NCBI GenBank assembly: GCA_021781185.1
Contig: JAJXXI010000032.1
Location: 1-5,671 of the forward strand
Source: a bacterium
GTDB taxonomy: Bacteria; Verrucomicrobiota; Verrucomicrobiia; Limisphaerales; UBA11358
DNA length: 5,671 nucleotides
Reading direction: 5' to 3'
The notes under the pieces are model-generated. The model worked only from the letters and a program-made list of their open reading frames with translations. It ran no database searches and was not told the origin of the DNA. Below, piece after piece: positions 1 to 5,671 of this stretch. A program made the position numbers and the translations under genes. The first letter of the stretch is position 1. Every line of letters starts with the position of its first letter.

Positions 1-192
1 AAGATTGTTTATGCATTGGGTCAGCTTTGCCTTGCGCTTGGCACTCGCAAGCGCCGGCAACAACATCGCCGCCAGAATGGCGATGATGGCGATGACCACC
101 AACAATTCAATTAAAGTAAAAGCACCCCGACGGCAACGAGTGCCTGCTTGGTGCTGCGGAAATTTATATATGTATTCTCGAAGTTTTCTCAT
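1..192 (-). CDS. Prepilin-type N-terminal cleavage/methylation domain protein (pseudopilin-like), 3' end outside window
   Basis: The first 64 residues of a protein are readable from an ATG at 192-190 to the window edge. A basic leader ([10 protein letters not shown]..., then TRCRRG) is followed by A24-F25-T-L-I-E29 and the hydrophobic run [11 protein letters not shown], then [24 protein letters not shown]. This is the type IV pilin/type II secretion pseudopilin signature: a prepilin peptidase would cut before Phe25, leaving Glu29 at mature position +5 and one N-terminal membrane helix (about residues 26-48). The LLPALASAK...C.NNL continuation is typical of the large pseudopilin-like families of Verrucomicrobiota and Planctomycetota, whose exact roles are mostly unknown. 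The domain that would show its function lies outside the window. No strong Shine-Dalgarno sequence precedes the ATG, but the leader length fits this start. It begins 107 bases after the stop of the large repeat protein, in the same direction. Confidence 0.9.
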   Translation of the reverse strand, partial: MRKLREYIYKFPQHQAGTRCRRGAFTLIELLVVIAIIAILAAMLLPALASAKRKAKLTQCINNL

Positions 193-240
193 GGTGAACT
201 GGTGTTTCAGAAATTGATGACATCAGCCCTGCTATGGCCG

Positions 241-274
241 GCCTGAACAAACAGGCGGGGTGGACTGTATCCAC
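241..274 (-). terminator. Two small tandem hairpins after the repeat-protein gene; weak terminator candidate
   Basis: In the 107-base gap between the repeat protein and the pseudopilin gene, two short perfect stems occur in a row: 260-274 (GTGGA, 5-base loop, TCCAC) and 241-256 (GCCTG, 6-base loop, CAGGC). They lie 25-60 bases past the stop codon. Neither is followed by a T-run on the minus strand, so a canonical intrinsic terminator is not supported. They could stabilise a 3' end or be chance. I see no convincing promoter for the pseudopilin gene in the rest of the gap. Confidence 0.2.
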
Positions 275-299
275 TTGGTCATATTTCAAGCCAACAGCC

Positions 300-3200
300 T
301 TAAGGTAGTCTCAAGCGATAAAAGACCGTGGGCTGATTCGCATTCACCGTGATGTTAGTGGAGGTCATGTCTTGACTGCCGAGAACATCCACCCAGTTGG
401 TGCTCAATCCTGACGACAGGCTGTTGGTCTGCATCTGCAGGATCCAGCCGGAATTCGTCGGCCAACTCAACGACAATGTTGAGCCATTGAAGCTGGTGAA
501 AATCGGCGGCGGATTCTGATTGATTGGACTCACTCCACCGCTGACCAGTGTGATGGTGCCATCAACGGCCAGATCATTTTGCCAGACATAATTCGTCGTG
601 CCAGTGGGGTCAGTGGCGGGCAATGTCACGGAGGCAAACAGGTTGGAATTCACCGCCTTGTTGAACAGAGTGAAGTGATCGCCATCAGCAAGAGCGGCAC
701 CAGTATTCGTGATCACCAGCGTTGCCGTGGAGTCAATCGCGAAGCTTTGCGCCATTAATTTGCCGCTGCTGGGGGTATTGCCACGGCTGAGGCTGATGTT
801 CACTGCACCCGCCATTTCCAAATCATTAGTCACTGCCAGCACACCGGTTGGCAGGCCGACATTCAGAATGGAACCTACATCCAGCAATACCTTGCTGGCC
901 CGAATGGTTCCAAGCCCGCCTAACATCTGTCCCGACGCAACCTCAAAAACACCGTTTGTGATGAGAATCTGATTGGTAACTGTAACGCCATCGGTGTCAT
1001 ACTGGTTGCTGATGTAGCCCATGTCCGAGGCATCCAAAACGGCTGTCGAAGCCGCCAAGATGACCGGTGTGGTCCCGTTGGTCAACGCATCTGGAACCAC
1101 AACTTTGAGGACGCCATTGCTGATGGTTGTAGATCCCGTGTAAGTCAGCAGGTTGGTATAAATGACATTCGTGTAAAAAGTGAACCCATCGGGAGTGCTA
1201 ATGTTTGTAACTGCTCCGCCCAAAAGCAACAAAGTGCCGGTGCCGGTCTTGACGACATTCACAATCCGAGCAGAAGTTAGTTCATTGATTGAACCGCTAA
1301 ACGTGCTGTCAATATTTTTGCCACCGATAATGTAAGTGGTCGGATTATCAGCAGAGGATGCGCCTTGAAGCGTTGTGTTAGGCCCGCCTTTCAAAGCACC
1401 AATCCGGGCTGTCAAATTTCCATTTTTGTTATTTAACAAAGCAGAACCACTGCCCAAATCAAATGTTGCCCCCGAGGCATCGGCCGTCGAACCTGTATAA
1501 AATCGCAAGACTCCGACCGTATCGACCACGAATGTTCCGGTAAAGCCAGACATGTCCGCCTTTTGAAGCGTCATGGTATTTGCACTTGCCCCCTCAAATG
1601 TTACCGTCCCACTGCCCGTCACGCCGGAAATGGTATTGTTGCCGTTATTTGTTATGTAGTTGAGATTCCCGGTAACATTCAACGTGTTATTCAAAGTTTC
1701 CTGATCCCCACCGAATAAAAACGCCGCCGAATTAGATGTGCCGTTAAGGGTCAAAGCGCCGGTGCCCAAGGCGGAAATTGTTGCGCCGCTTCCCTGAGCA
1801 GCCCGGACCGAACCGGAGCTGATCACCGTGCCGCCGGCATAATTATTTGCCGTCGGCAAAACCAACTGGCCAGCGCCGCTCTTGCTCAACACGCCTTCAC
1901 CAGTCAACGCGCCCGAAATGGTCAGATTGCTGAACGGCACGTTCAAGGTTCCGCCGCCAGCAGCAAACGTAGCGCCACGACTGAAGGTCAGGTCTCCACC
2001 CAGGTATTCCAGCGTGCCTCCATCGAAAACAAGCTTTGTCGAATCACCCAAGGCTGCACCAAGCGGGCCGGACACACCGCCATCCGTCAAATTTGAAACG
2101 CTCAATGTCCCGCCGCTGATGGTGGTAACTCCCGTATAATCATTCGTATTCAAGATGATTAGCCTGCCCGAGTTGCTCTTTGTCAAACCCGCTGTGCCGG
2201 TAATGTCCCCGTCGCCGGTGAAGGTGTAGTCGTTGGTGGAATCAACCTGAACTGCCGCTGGGGCAACAATCCCGGAGATGTCGACCGTGGCATTGGTTGA
2301 CAAATCCGTAAAATTATTGGTGTCACCGGTATAAAAACGGTCCAGGCTCGAACCATTGAGCCAGTTGCTGCTGCCGCCGGTGTCCCATAGATTTGCCGTG
2401 CCATCCCCCACCCAGACCAGGTTTGCAGTCGGACGAGCGACACTTACAACCAGATCAATTTCACCCGGCGCATTGGTCAATGTGCCCGCCACACACGCAA
2501 AGTTGGTAATGGAACCGTTGAATGTGCCGCTGTATTTGATCAACGTGTAAGTGCCGATAGACAGGGATCCCACAGGTGTGACAACGATGGTGTTTAATTG
2601 GTCGGCCGCGAGGTCGCCGACGACATTCAGTGCATCGTTGGACTTGACCATTCCGGTTGTGTCATCCGTCAGTTGGAAGTTCAAAATCGTGTTGGTCAAC
2701 GCCAATCCGTTGGCAAAAGTCAGAGTGCCTTCGGCAGTGCTGCCTCCTGGATTGATTGTGGAATCATTCGCTCCAAATGGGCCGGCAACTATTCCAGAAC
2801 CGCCGATGGCTTGTGAAGAGCCCAAAACAAGACCGGATGCAGTCACATCAAAGGTCGCACCTGAAGCGACACTGATGCTGGAACTGGGCAGCGCCCCATT
2901 GACACCCAAGGCCAGTGTGCCGTTGTTGATCACAGTGGAAGCCGTATAGGTGTTCGTGCCATTCAACGTCAACGTGCCCGCACCGGTCTTGATCAAGCTG
3001 CCCGTGCTGCCGCTGATCACGCCGTTGAGAGTAATGTTGTGCGCGATGCCACCGGCATCGGCAGCCTGGAATGTCAGTGCGCCACTCAACGGAAGGTTGG
3101 CGGAACTGGTCCAGTCATCTTTTGCCGCCAATGTGCCGCCGCTCAGCGTGAACACCGCAGACAGGCTGTTGGCGCTGTCGGCGTTGGCTACCAGCCCCAC

Positions 3201-4301
3201 GGTGCCGAGGTAAAGGGTGCCGCCGCTAAGTGCAAAGCGGGCGTAGGAATTTGCAGTCACCGAGGGGCCGTTCAGATAAATGCCTTCCGTGGTGATGGTG
3301 CCACCGTTGACAGTGAGCGTGCCGCCGTTATTGGAGAGGTTGGATGTGGAAGCTTCACCTTGGTTGTTGATGATAATACCGTCAGCCCCCAGAGTGACCA
3401 GATAGCCATCATTCATGGTGAAATAAACCCGGCGATTACTTGAGGTGGCCGCGTTGTTACGGTTCGCCACGTAGAACGCGCCGGAATTGGTCCAGATGCC
3501 GCCGGTCATCCGGGCATTTCCGGAGGCGATGCCGGTGCCGATCTGAATGCTGCTGGAGTTGACTGCTCCACCTTCGACGGACAAGCCGCCGGCTGTGGTG
3601 GCGCGGTTGATGTTTACATCCCCCAAGTTCGCCGTCCCGCCGGCGATGGTAAAGAACTGCCGCATATCATTGTTGACCACGTTGAGATTGAGACCTCCCT
3701 GCAAATCCAGTGTGCCTCCGGACATATAGAAGCGAGAATCCCGCCCCTTCACGACCAGTTGCTGGTCAATCACGACATGGCCGCCGTTGTTCGTGAAAAC
3801 TGCGCCAATGTTGGCGTCCTTGCTGGTGGAATCTCCAAGGTTGAAGCTGCCGAAATTGTTGCTCAAAACAAGCGCGCCTCCTTCCACGTCAATAACCGGG
3901 CTGGCTCCAGTCGTTGGAGTAAGCATCGTTACCGAACCGGAATTCGTGATGACGACCACTCCTGCCGAATTGATGGTCAGGACTCCGTTCGTATTAATGG
4001 TGAGCGGAACGGCCGAGGCGGCATCTATGGTGAATCCACCCGCGTTGACATTTAACGCGCCTCCCAGTGTCAGCCCGGCAAAACTGGTCGCCGCCATGGC
4101 GGCATTATAGTTAACCGTGGTTTGGCCGACGATGGCATTCGTGCCCTCGCCGGGAACACCGACGTCCCAGTTGCCGGCAGTATTCCATAAACCGTCGCTG
4201 GCACCACCGGTCCAAGTCGCCGTCGTTTGGGCAACGGTGGTTGCCAATGCGGCCGAAAGGAACGCGACCGCCAGTAATGTTGTTTGGATTTTTTTTGTCA
4301 T
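300..4301 (-). CDS. Large secreted repeat protein with autotransporter-associated beta-strand repeats, likely surface beta-solenoid
   Basis: A 1333-residue exported protein, numbered here from the ATG at 4301-4299. It starts with a Sec-type signal peptide (MTKKIQTT, hydrophobic LLAVAFLSAALA, probable cut after Ala24). In order follow: a W30/W39/W45 motif; an array of GG[T/A] rungs (about 190-397); a first passenger-type repeat (436-466, core KTGAGTLTLNGTNTYT); a second W630/W639/W647 motif; repeats at 705-735, 804-835 and, interrupted by an insert, 1015-1067; and a C-terminal module (1264-1333) ending FYRLRLP. The composition is rich in Gly, Thr, Asn and Ser, with one cysteine (C603). Known family members with these repeats fold as right-handed beta-helices at the cell surface. 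There is no C-terminal barrel of classical autotransporters and no PEP-CTERM tail, so export beyond Sec is unknown. In-frame ATGs at 4346 and 4325 would add 15 or 8 residues; I prefer 4301 because it gives a normal signal peptide. Function (adhesion, polymer binding, matrix) is inference. Confidence 0.88.
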   Translation of the reverse strand: MTKKIQTTLLAVAFLSAALATTVAQTTATWTGGASDGLWNTAGNWDVGVPGEGTNAIVGQTTVNYNAAMAATSFAGLTLGGALNVNAGGFTIDAASAVPLTINTNGVLTINSAGVVVITNSGSVTMLTPTTGASPVIDVEGGALVLSNNFGSFNLGDSTSKDANIGAVFTNNGGHVVIDQQLVVKGRDSRFYMSGGTLDLQGGLNLNVVNNDMRQFFTIAGGTANLGDVNINRATTAGGLSVEGGAVNSSSIQIGTGIASGNARMTGGIWTNSGAFYVANRNNAATSSNRRVYFTMNDGYLVTLGADGIIINNQGEASTSNLSNNGGTLTVNGGTITTEGIYLNGPSVTANSYARFALSGGTLYLGTVGLVANADSANSLSAVFTLSGGTLAAKDDWTSSANLPLSGALTFQAADAGGIAHNITLNGVISGSTGSLIKTGAGTLTLNGTNTYTASTVINNGTLALGVNGALPSSSISVASGATFDVTASGLVLGSSQAIGGSGIVAGPFGANDSTINPGGSTAEGTLTFANGLALTNTILNFQLTDDTTGMVKSNDALNVVGDLAADQLNTIVVTPVGSLSIGTYTLIKYSGTFNGSITNFACVAGTLTNAPGEIDLVVSVARPTANLVWVGDGTANLWDTGGSSNWLNGSSLDRFYTGDTNNFTDLSTNATVDISGIVAPAAVQVDSTNDYTFTGDGDITGTAGLTKSNSGRLIILNTNDYTGVTTISGGTLSVSNLTDGGVSGPLGAALGDSTKLVFDGGTLEYLGGDLTFSRGATFAAGGGTLNVPFSNLTISGALTGEGVLSKSGAGQLVLPTANNYAGGTVISSGSVRAAQGSGATISALGTGALTLNGTSNSAAFLFGGDQETLNNTLNVTGNLNYITNNGNNTISGVTGSGTVTFEGASANTMTLQKADMSGFTGTFVVDTVGVLRFYTGSTADASGATFDLGSGSALLNNKNGNLTARIGALKGGPNTTLQGASSADNPTTYIIGGKNIDSTFSGSINELTSARIVNVVKTGTGTLLLLGGAVTNISTPDGFTFYTNVIYTNLLTYTGSTTISNGVLKVVVPDALTNGTTPVILAASTAVLDASDMGYISNQYDTDGVTVTNQILITNGVFEVASGQMLGGLGTIRASKVLLDVGSILNVGLPTGVLAVTNDLEMAGAVNISLSRGNTPSSGKLMAQSFAIDSTATLVITNTGAALADGDHFTLFNKAVNSNLFASVTLPATDPTGTTNYVWQNDLAVDGTITLVSGGVSPINQNPPPIFTSFNGSTLSLSWPTNSGWILQMQTNSLSSGLSTNWVDVLGSQDMTSTNITVNANQPTVFYRLRLP
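303..512 (-). other. C-terminal verrucomicrobial-type beta module (ends YRLRLP)
   Basis: The last 70 residues of the repeat protein differ from the rest. After a proline-rich hinge (NQNPPP) comes FNGSTLSLSWPTNSGWILQM, then NSLSSGLSTNWVDV and a terminal VFYRLRLP. The pattern of LSLSWP, W..Q.QT and YRL resembles a recurring C-terminal module I recall from many large Verrucomicrobiota extracellular proteins, probably a small beta-sandwich. It may be a sorting or attachment domain, but its function is not established to my knowledge. It has no LPXTG, PEP-CTERM or barrel-type final aromatic residue. Confidence 0.55.
1101..1259 (-). repeat. Passenger-associated repeat 4 (interrupted by insert)
   Basis: Residues 1015-1067 of the repeat protein. 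The core NVVKTGTGTLLLLGG matches the start of the autotransporter-associated repeat; its second half, LTYTGSTTISNGVLKVV, follows only after an insert of about 20 residues rich in Thr, Asn and Tyr. The two halves together equal one repeat, so I read it as a copy with a loop inserted between strands. Confidence 0.65.
1797..1892 (-). repeat. Passenger-associated repeat 3
   Basis: Residues 804-835 of the repeat protein read LSKSGAGQLVLPTANNYAGG then TVISSGSVRAA. This is the standard K.G.G.L.L....Y.G.T.I..G.L pattern of the autotransporter-associated beta-strand repeat, one of the four copies in this protein. Confidence 0.8.
2097..2189 (-). repeat. Passenger-associated repeat 2
   Basis: Residues 705-735 of the repeat protein read LTKSNSGRLIILNTNDYTGV then TTISGGTLSVS. 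It keeps the Y-[TA]-G and T-x-I-x-x-G-x-L pattern of the family but has SNSG in place of the usual TGAG. It follows the second tryptophan motif by about 60 residues and opens the second half of the protein. Confidence 0.8.
2904..2996 (-). repeat. Passenger-associated repeat 1 (best match to family)
   Basis: Residues 436-466 of the repeat protein read LIKTGAGTLTLNGTNTYTAS then TVINNGTLALG. This is an almost textbook copy of the autotransporter-associated beta-strand repeat, and it is the main basis for assigning the protein to that group. Unlike most copies it has TYTAS rather than TYTGG. Confidence 0.85.
3111..3734 (-). repeat. Array of eight degenerate GG[T/A] rungs in the repeat protein
   Basis: Residues 190-397 contain eight related units, each with a hydrophobic or aromatic strand, a turn of the type SGGT, and a second hydrophobic strand. 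Examples are RFYMSGGTLDLQGGLNLNV, FFTIAGGTANLGDVNIN, GLSVEGGAVNSSSIQIG, RFALSGGTLYLGTVGLV and VFTLSGGTL. Units begin near residues 190, 216, 239, 262, 292, 321, 354 and 382, so spacing is 23-33 residues, close to one turn of a beta-helix. The third-last unit has NNGGTLTVNGG and the fifth is poorest (MNDGYLVTLG). The repeat is at protein level; DNA copies have diverged. Confidence 0.65.
4230..4301 (-). other. Sec-type signal peptide coding segment
   Basis: Codons 1-24 of the repeat protein encode a short basic start (MTKKI), a hydrophobic core (LLAVAFLSAALA) and a small-residue cut site (TTVA before Gln25). This three-part layout supports the start codon at 4301. Longer versions from 4325 or 4346 would put 8-15 extra residues, including one or two cysteines, in front of the basic part. 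Confidence 0.8.
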
Positions 4302-4304
4302 GAG

Positions 4305-4315
4305 GGTTGAACAAG
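4305..4315 (-). promoter_or_regulatory. 11-base segment before repeat-protein ATG, complementary to end of regulator gene
   Basis: On the minus strand this reads CTTGTTCAACC and lies 3 bases before the ATG at 4301, exactly where a ribosome binding site would be; no Shine-Dalgarno sequence is seen there. The reverse complement GGTTGAACAAG occurs on the same strand at 4565-4555, overlapping the last codons of the response regulator. A transcript covering both genes could pair the two and hide the start region. See the findings for how likely this is by chance. Confidence 0.3.
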
Positions 4316-4400
4316 TGGTTTTCATGGGCAGACAAGTGTTGTGCATGGCCTGATCGTTTGGAACTGATGACCACTTAATCGAATTTTTCGGAAACGGTCT

Positions 4401-4418
4401 ATCGGATGTTCATCTGAT
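4401..4418. promoter_or_regulatory. Imperfect 18-base palindrome, candidate operator
   Basis: ATCGGATGTTCATCTGAT is an inverted repeat (ATC-g-GATG-TT-CATC-t-GAT) with a single mismatched pair. It lies 100 bases upstream of the repeat-protein start, just downstream of the CATAAT hexamer at 4431-4426. Dimeric NarL-type regulators bind inverted repeats of similar size, but no site for this regulator is known. It shares ATCGGATG with the palindrome before the regulator gene. Confidence 0.3.
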
Positions 4419-4549
4419 AAGAGGCATTATGCGTGTTAACCGCCTGATTTTTGAGGCCTTGAGGATATGGCCGCAGCTTGTTTCCAGAAGGAATCCGAAG
4501 ACAAAACCGCCGGACTTTTTCAGGGCAGCCTCTTTGAGGACAAAAAAAT

Positions 4550-5221
4550 TCAACCTTGTTCAACCAGTTTCATTGCCGCCTCGGTCCGGGAATGAACATG
4601 CAGCTTTTCATACACGGCGCTGACGTGGGTGCGCACGGTGCTCATGCTGATCGCCAGATGGTCGGCAATTTCCTTATACATGTAGCCCTTCGCCAACAGC
4701 CTTAGAATGTCCTGCTCCCGGCTCGTGAGTTGATCCACCTCGTCGGCGGACTTTTTTGTGGCGTGAAAGTAATTGATCACCTTGCGCGCGATTTGAAGCG
4801 ACATCGGCGCACCACCGGCATGAACCTGCTGGACGGCGCTGATCAATTCCTCCTGCGGCATGTTTTTCAACAGATAGCCGTTGGCCCCGGCGCGCAGCGA
4901 ATCAAAAATCAAGTCGCCCTCATCATAGGTGGTCAGCATCAGGATTTGTATCTTGGGATGGAGTTCCTTGAGCCGGGCCACGCATTGAATACCGTTCATG
5001 CCCGGAAGGTTAATATCCATCAGCACGACATCGGGCTTTTCACCGGGAATCAACCGCAACGCTTCCGCCGCAGTGGCATGCGCCCCGACACAATGCAGGC
5101 CGGGCACATGTCCCAGCCACTCAACCAGGCTTTCCCGCATATCACGCTGGTCTTCTACAATGGCGATGGCAATGCTCACGCTTGATGGTTTGACCGACAT
5201 ATTAATATGAAAACTGCTCAT
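4550..5221 (-). CDS. NarL/FixJ-family two-component response regulator (receiver + LuxR-type HTH)
   Basis: A complete 223-residue transcription regulator, normal length for the family. The receiver domain (about 17-130) has the acidic pair E23-D24 in IVEDQ, the phosphorylated Asp D69 in VLMDINLPGMNG, the switch Thr T97 in MLTTYDE and the conserved K119 in GYLLKN. A linker leads to a LuxR-type helix-turn-helix (about 163-220): LTSREQDILRLLAKGYMYKEIA, then STVRTHVSAVYEKLHVHSRTEA. All catalytic and switch residues are present, so it should accept phosphate from a partner kinase and bind DNA as a dimer. It begins 32 bases after the stop of the histidine kinase, so the two are almost certainly cotranscribed. 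The ATG at 5221 is followed by an in-frame ATG at 5200 (residue 8) that would also leave the receiver intact; no strong Shine-Dalgarno decides between them. The targets are unknown; the repeat protein downstream is a guess from position. Confidence 0.96.
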   Translation of the reverse strand: MSSFHINMSVKPSSVSIAIAIVEDQRDMRESLVEWLGHVPGLHCVGAHATAAEALRLIPGEKPDVVLMDINLPGMNGIQCVARLKELHPKIQILMLTTYDEGDLIFDSLRAGANGYLLKNMPQEELISAVQQVHAGGAPMSLQIARKVINYFHATKKSADEVDQLTSREQDILRLLAKGYMYKEIADHLAISMSTVRTHVSAVYEKLHVHSRTEAAMKLVEQG

Positions 5222-5224
5222 TTC

Positions 5225-5235
5225 TCATCGGATGA
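5225..5235. promoter_or_regulatory. Short palindrome directly before the response regulator start
   Basis: TCATCGGATGA (TCATC-g-GATGA) is a perfect inverted repeat around one central base, 3 bases upstream of the regulator's ATG and inside the 32-base gap to the kinase gene. The one-base centre argues against a full RNA hairpin, so if functional it would act at DNA level. It contains ATCGGATG, also found in the 4401-4418 palindrome. Confidence 0.2.
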
Positions 5236-5253
5236 AAATCTGAGGGCAAACAT

Positions 5254-5671
5254 TCAGTGGAAATGGGTCCAAGGGAATTCAATGGTCACGGAGGTGCCTG
5301 CGCCGGCATGGCTGTTAATGTTGCACTGTCCGCCAATTTCAGACAATCGTTCGTGCATGTTCGTCAGGCCATCCGCGCAGGCATCTCCCGACGCCGGCGC
5401 GAATCCACACCCGTTGTCCTCGATGACAATCCGCAATCCTTCCGCCGTGCTGCTGACGCGCAGCCAGACCTCCGTGGCCCGGGCGTGTTTGACAATATTT
5501 TGCAGGGATTCCTTGACCACCAGAAACACGTTGTGGCGCACGGAGGCGGGGACTTCCCTGGCCGGCGTCTGTTCCGGCACGTCCAGCAGACAGCGAATCC
5601 CCGCATCCCGCAGATAATTGGTGGCAAACTGTCCGGCATAGTCAATCAAGTGCGTCAGCGTATCGTTGCGC
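5254..5671 (-). CDS. Sensor histidine kinase, C-terminal ATPase domain (NarL-partner, HisKA_3 type); 5' end outside window
   Basis: The last 138 residues of a sensor kinase are visible, read from the window edge to the TGA at 5256-5254. The reading frame is open to the edge (RNDTLTHLIDYAGQF...), so the gene begins beyond it; the TTG at 5649 is only an internal Leu codon. Visible ATPase motifs are the N box (HNVFLVVKESLQNIVKHA), the G1 box (IEDNGCGF), and the G2 region (DGLTNMHERLSEIGG, then GAGTSVTIEFPW). The N box with KE..QN..KHA is that of the NarX/DegS-like group that pairs with NarL-type regulators, matching the gene that follows. This part binds ATP and phosphorylates the dimerisation-domain His, which lies outside the window, as do any sensing or membrane domains. 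The signal is therefore unknown. It is followed after 32 bases by its likely partner regulator. Confidence 0.94.
   Translation of the reverse strand, partial: RNDTLTHLIDYAGQFATNYLRDAGIRCLLDVPEQTPAREVPASVRHNVFLVVKESLQNIVKHARATEVWLRVSSTAEGLRIVIEDNGCGFAPASGDACADGLTNMHERLSEIGGQCNINSHAGAGTSVTIEFPWTHFH

Larger units (their letters stand above)
4302..4549. other. Intergenic region between response regulator and repeat-protein gene
   Basis: About 248 bases with no supported gene. It holds an inverted repeat at 4401-4418 and, at its two borders, a pair of 11-base complementary segments. A possible -10 box, CATAAT on the minus strand (4431-4426), has only a poor -35 partner, so I do not call a promoter. 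A small open frame on the plus strand from 4429 runs into the regulator gene antisense and shows no sign of being real. The size of the gap suggests the repeat-protein gene has its own promoter. Confidence 0.6.

Noticed and set aside
2551..3443. Plus-strand open frames of 85-135 codons opposite the repeat-protein gene (for example 2551-2949, 3039-3443, 3787-4110)
   Set aside because: They are antisense to a clear coding region. Their Pro/Val/Ala-rich translations are what the reverse of Gly/Asn/Thr-rich codons gives, with no domain or start signal.
300..4301. Possible DNA-level tandem repeats or CRISPR-like array in the repeat-protein gene
   Set aside because: Similar short words recur because the protein repeats (GGT, TGAG, NNG codons), but there are no identical repeats with regular spacers.
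4426..4454. Promoter with CATAAT as -10 box upstream of the repeat-protein gene
   Set aside because: The -35 position at 16-18 base spacing matches TTGACA in about half the bases at most, so it is not supported on its own.
4539..4565. T7 run right after the regulator stop codon as an intrinsic terminator
   Set aside because: No GC-rich stem precedes it on the minus strand; only a 3-base stem and a direct repeat of TTCAACC are present. The small CCTC/GAGG stem lies after the run, not before it.
4429..4623. Plus-strand 64-codon frame in the gap, running into the regulator gene
   Set aside because: No ribosome binding site, no recognisable protein, and a third of it is antisense to the regulator's conserved helix-turn-helix.
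4730..5185. 151-codon plus-strand frame opposite the response regulator
   Set aside because: It is wholly antisense to a well-conserved receiver domain and matches no family I know; it is a coding shadow.
5254..5649. Independent small protein starting at the TTG at 5649
   Set aside because: The frame stays open to the window edge with kinase-like sequence (RNDTLTHL), and an ATPase domain alone without its dimerisation domain would be unusual; it is a truncated kinase.

Overview
The window looks like chromosomal DNA of a member of the phylum Verrucomicrobiota, plausibly the Pedosphaeraceae/Limisphaerales side. Three things point there: a pseudopilin with the run [16 protein letters not shown] followed by [12 protein letters not shown], a very large Asn/Thr/Gly-rich protein with autotransporter-associated repeats ending in a YRL-type C-terminal module instead of a barrel, and a histidine kinase segment with the phrase LIDYAGQFATNYLR. 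I assign this from remembered family resemblance, not from a search. Base composition is moderate (roughly half G+C) and no rRNA, tRNA, CRISPR or transposon is visible.

All four genes are on the minus strand, so transcription runs from high to low coordinates. First (5671-5254) is the C-terminal ATPase part of a sensor histidine kinase, cut by the window edge. After a 32-base gap comes a complete NarL/FixJ-type response regulator (5221-4550). A gap of about 250 bases follows, then a 1333-residue exported repeat protein (4301-300). After another 107 bases comes the beginning of a prepilin-type protein (192-1), cut by the other edge.

The kinase and regulator clearly form a two-component pair. 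Because the surface-protein gene lies directly downstream in the same direction, the pair may control it, but that is inference. The repeat protein has a Sec-type signal peptide, an N-terminal array of GG[T/A]-type rungs, four passenger-type repeats and a short C-terminal beta module; it is probably a secreted or surface-attached beta-solenoid.

The most interesting non-coding observations are in the gap before the repeat protein. The bases just before its likely start codon are perfectly complementary over 11 bases to the end of the regulator gene. There is an A8 tract in codons 2-5 of the repeat protein. A palindrome in the gap shares the word ATCGGATG with a second palindrome just upstream of the regulator gene. 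None of these proves a new system; they are testable hints of regulation. Otherwise this is a fairly ordinary verrucomicrobial region.
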